DNA from: DATBMY01 sp036554605
GTDB taxonomy: Bacteria > Acidobacteriota > Blastocatellia > UBA7656
DNA: 7,287 nt
Direction of reading: 5' to 3'
NCBI GenBank assembly: GCA_036554605.1
Contig: DATBMY010000015.1
Location: 1-7,287 of the forward strand
Shown: positions 7,256-7,287 of the stretch, in pieces
How positions within the stretch are numbered: position 1 is the stretch's first letter
Layout of the letters: every line of letters starts with the position of its first letter
Position numbers and translations under genes: made by a program
The notes under the pieces: model-generated
The model's database searches: none
Seen by the model: only the letters and a program-made list of their open reading frames with translations
Told to the model about the DNA's origin: nothing

Positions 7256-7287
7256 AAGTCCGAAGTACAAAGTCCGGGGTCCGAAGT
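7256..7287. repeat. 7-bp tandem repeat (AAGTCCG type) running off the window
   Basis: Consecutive heptamers are AAGTCCG (7256), AAGTACA (7263), AAGTCCG (7270), GGGTCCG (7277) and a partial AAGT (7284-7287). A related AAGTAAC at 7246-7252 lies just upstream, slightly out of phase. The array begins right after the oxidoreductase stop codon and is non-coding as far as can be seen. Its full length lies beyond the window. Confidence 0.75.

Overview
The window holds four protein-coding genes: a partial minus-strand gene at the left edge and three plus-strand genes behind it. I found no RNA gene, insertion sequence, CRISPR array or tRNA. The best-supported guess for the source is a soil or thermal member of Acidobacteriota (Blastocatellia-like). 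This rests on the exported sandwich-plus-TPR protein at the left edge, which looks like the N-terminal half of the CHAT proteins common there. The moderately GC-rich DNA with frequent ATA isoleucine codons and the short heptamer repeat at the right edge also fit. It is an inference from style, not from a marker gene.

Layout. Positions 815 down to 1 (minus strand): start of a secreted protein with a signal sequence, a beta-sandwich domain and the first TPR helices; its C-terminal part lies outside the window. Positions 816-1128: a 313-base divergent intergenic region with an imperfect direct repeat and no convincing consensus promoter. Positions 1129-3552: a GH57/DUF3536 alpha-glucan-active enzyme. 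Positions 3552-6329: malto-oligosyltrehalose synthase (treY), whose ATG shares one base with the GH57 stop codon. Positions 6330-6404: a 75-base gap with hairpin-forming inverted repeats at its left end. Positions 6405-7244: a luciferase-like (LLM) flavin/F420-dependent oxidoreductase. Positions 7245-7287: a non-coding tail that becomes a 7-bp tandem repeat running off the window.

How the genes work together. TreY turns the reducing end of a linear alpha-1,4-glucan into a trehalose unit. A hydrolase (normally TreZ, GH13) then releases free trehalose. The translationally coupled partner here is a GH57 enzyme rather than TreZ or TreX, so the pair reads as a glycogen or maltodextrin to trehalose module whose releasing enzyme is elsewhere or, speculatively, is the GH57 protein. 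The LLM oxidoreductase has its own strong ribosome binding site and no obvious metabolic link. The left-hand gene is divergent and probably unrelated. I see no clearly undescribed system; the GH57-treY coupling without treZ and the heptamer repeat are the points most worth following.
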